6,761 nucleotides of DNA, taken from the NCBI GenBank assembly GCA_023412435.1, contig JAEYNS010000083.1:1-6761 (forward strand). Direction: 5' to 3'. Positions within the stretch are counted from its first letter, which is position 1, and each line of letters opens with the position of its first letter. The translations under genes and the position numbers were made by a program. The notes beneath the pieces were generated by a model. The model saw only the letters and a program-made list of their open reading frames with translations, made no database searches and had not been told where the DNA came from. This DNA is from Actinomycetes bacterium. GTDB taxonomy: Bacteria > Actinomycetota > Actinomycetes > Propionibacteriales > Propionibacteriaceae. Of the stretch, positions 5,694 through 6,761 are shown in pieces.

Positions 5694-6761
5694 TCAGCCG
5701 CAGTGGGCCAGACCGTAGGACTGCTTGAGCGCCAGCACCCGGGCCGCCGCCTCGGTGACCCGCTCGGCGAGGGCGGAGTCCTGCTCCGCCTGCTCTGCCA
5801 GCCCCGCCGCCATCGCTGCCGCCACCGCCGGATCGACACTCAGCGCCAGGTCGCCGCCCGCCGCCACGAACCGTGCCGCCCGCTCCCGGGGCGGTACGTC
5901 CTGCAGGGCCTTCGCGACGCCGAGGTCGTCGCTGACCACCACCTTGTCGAACCCCCAGCCGCGCAGCAGGCCGATCACCGCCGGGGAGAAGGCGGCGATC
6001 CGGTCGGGGTCGATCCGCCGGTAGACGGCCGACGACACCATCACCGCGTCGGTTCCCGCGCCGACCGCCGCCTCGAAGGGGCCGAGCAGGGGGCTGTCGG
6101 GGGCCGTCGTCTCGTCCACCACCTGGGCGGCGAAGTCGGTGTTGCCTCGGACGGCGCCCAGCCCCGGGAAATGCTTGACGGCGACCCCGACGCCGCCGGA
6201 GTGCATCCCGGAGAGGAAGGCGAGGACGTGGCGCGCCACCGTGTCGGGATCGCTGCCGTAGCCGCGGCGCAGCCTGGCTACCGGTTCGTTGCGGGAGCGG
6301 TTCCTGGCGGGAACCACGTCCGCCACCGGCGCCAGGTTGAGGTGGACCCCGGCAGCGGCCAGTTGACTGCCCCACCGGGCTGCGCGCTCGGAGAGCTCGG
6401 ACGCTGACAGCTTCGCCTGGTCAGCGGCGGCGGGGATGGTGTCGAAGCCCGAGCCTCGCAGGCGTTGCACCAGGCCACCCTCCTGGTCGACCGCGATCAG
6501 GATGCCGGTCTGGTCGGCGAGGTCCTGGATCGTGTCGGTGAGCAGCGCCGTCCGGTTGACTCCCCGGGAGCTGTTGCCCATCAGGATCACGCCGCCGAGG
6601 TGGTTGCGGGTGATGGCGCGACGCTCGGCGCGGTCCAGCGACCCGTCCACCCCCACCATCACCAGTTGGCCCGCCCGCTCCGCCGGCGACAGCGCCTCCG
6701 CCTCCGCGCGGCAGGCGGGTGGAGCGGCGGTGGGCGTCGGGGTTGGTGGGACGGTCGGGCC
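5694..6761 (-). CDS. Glycoside hydrolase family 3, NagZ-type beta-N-acetylhexosaminidase, secreted (5' partial)
   Basis: The 355 visible residues are the catalytic domain and a preceding linker; the start lies beyond the right edge. A GTG at 6662 could be taken as a start, but the frame stays open to the edge and the residues before it (ALSPAERAGQLV) are the normal first helix of GH3 enzymes, so that start would be wrong. The fragment begins with a Pro/Thr-rich linker (VPPTPTPTAAPP, residues 4-15), typical after a signal peptide or lipobox. Domain landmarks are DQEGG (92-96), LNLAPVADV, KHFPG (196-200) and SDDL, whose first Asp, D278, is the expected nucleophile. Its only cysteines are C17 and the penultimate C354. 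Family members remove terminal N-acetylglucosamine from peptidoglycan fragments. The loop after KHFPG reads NTDFAA instead of the usual D-S-H, so the standard catalytic histidine is absent. The gene converges on the ThuA-like gene and forms a separate transcription unit. Confidence 0.9.
   Translation of the reverse strand, partial: GPTVPPTPTPTAAPPACRAEAEALSPAERAGQLVMVGVDGSLDRAERRAITRNHLGGVILMGNSSRGVNRTALLTDTIQDLADQTGILIAVDQEGGLVQRLRGSGFDTIPAAADQAKLSASELSERAARWGSQLAAAGVHLNLAPVADVVPARNRSRNEPVARLRRGYGSDPDTVARHVLAFLSGMHSGGVGVAVKHFPGLGAVRGNTDFAAQVVDETTAPDSPLLGPFEAAVGAGTDAVMVSSAVYRRIDPDRIAAFSPAVIGLLRGWGFDKVVVSDDLGVAKALQDVPPRERAARFVAAGGDLALSVDPAVAAAMAAGLAEQAEQDSALAERVTEAAARVLALKQSYGLAHCG

Noticed and set aside
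3785..5839. Long minus-strand open frame antisense to the ROK and ThuA-like genes
   Set aside because: The translation is Arg/Pro/Gly-rich without recognisable motifs and spans two well-supported genes on the other strand.
5134..6407. Long open frames on both strands overlapping the ThuA-like and GH3 genes
   Set aside because: They are compositionally biased (Arg, Ser, Pro) shadows of the real genes, with no domain features.

Overview
The window is a gene-dense, high-GC stretch with the codon use, ATGA-type gene overlap and leaderless-promoter style of an Actinomycetota genome. A Propionibacteriales-like host is a guess, not something the sequence proves. There are six protein-coding genes and little non-coding DNA. 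I see no RNA genes, insertion sequences, CRISPR arrays, phage genes or origins.

Left half (28-3661, minus strand): a complete ABC importer of the ribose/CUT2 type. Transcription runs from a double-domain ATPase (2141-3661), to a single-type permease overlapping it by 4 bases (1116-2144), to a lipoprotein substrate-binding protein (28-1083). The operon may continue past the left edge.

Divergent control region (3662-3796): this 135-base gap holds a convincing leaderless promoter for the importer (TCGACA, 17 bases, TAGCCT, with the predicted start of transcription on the A of the ATG). A 7+7 inverted repeat (ACTGTCG / CGACAGT) covers its -35 box. A third, one-mismatch copy of the half-site lies towards the divergent gene. 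This layout fits an operator for the adjacent ROK-family repressor.

Middle (3797-5662, plus strand): a ROK-family repressor (helix-turn-helix plus sugar-kinase-like domain with an intact zinc motif) followed 12 bases later by a ThuA-like protein. The two appear co-transcribed. Together with the importer they form a small carbohydrate uptake and utilisation module: the sensor probably represses the importer until its sugar ligand arrives, and the ThuA-like protein probably acts on the imported, perhaps oxidised, carbohydrate. The substrate cannot be read from the sequence.

Right end (5694-6761, minus strand, convergent): most of a secreted glycoside hydrolase family 3 enzyme of the NagZ type, whose N terminus runs off the window. 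It belongs to a different transcription unit, and no link to the sugar module is shown. A short GC hairpin separates the converging genes.

Overall the gene families are known. The least ordinary parts are the regulatory region, the ThuA-ROK pairing with a CUT2 importer, and the non-standard catalytic loop of the GH3 enzyme.
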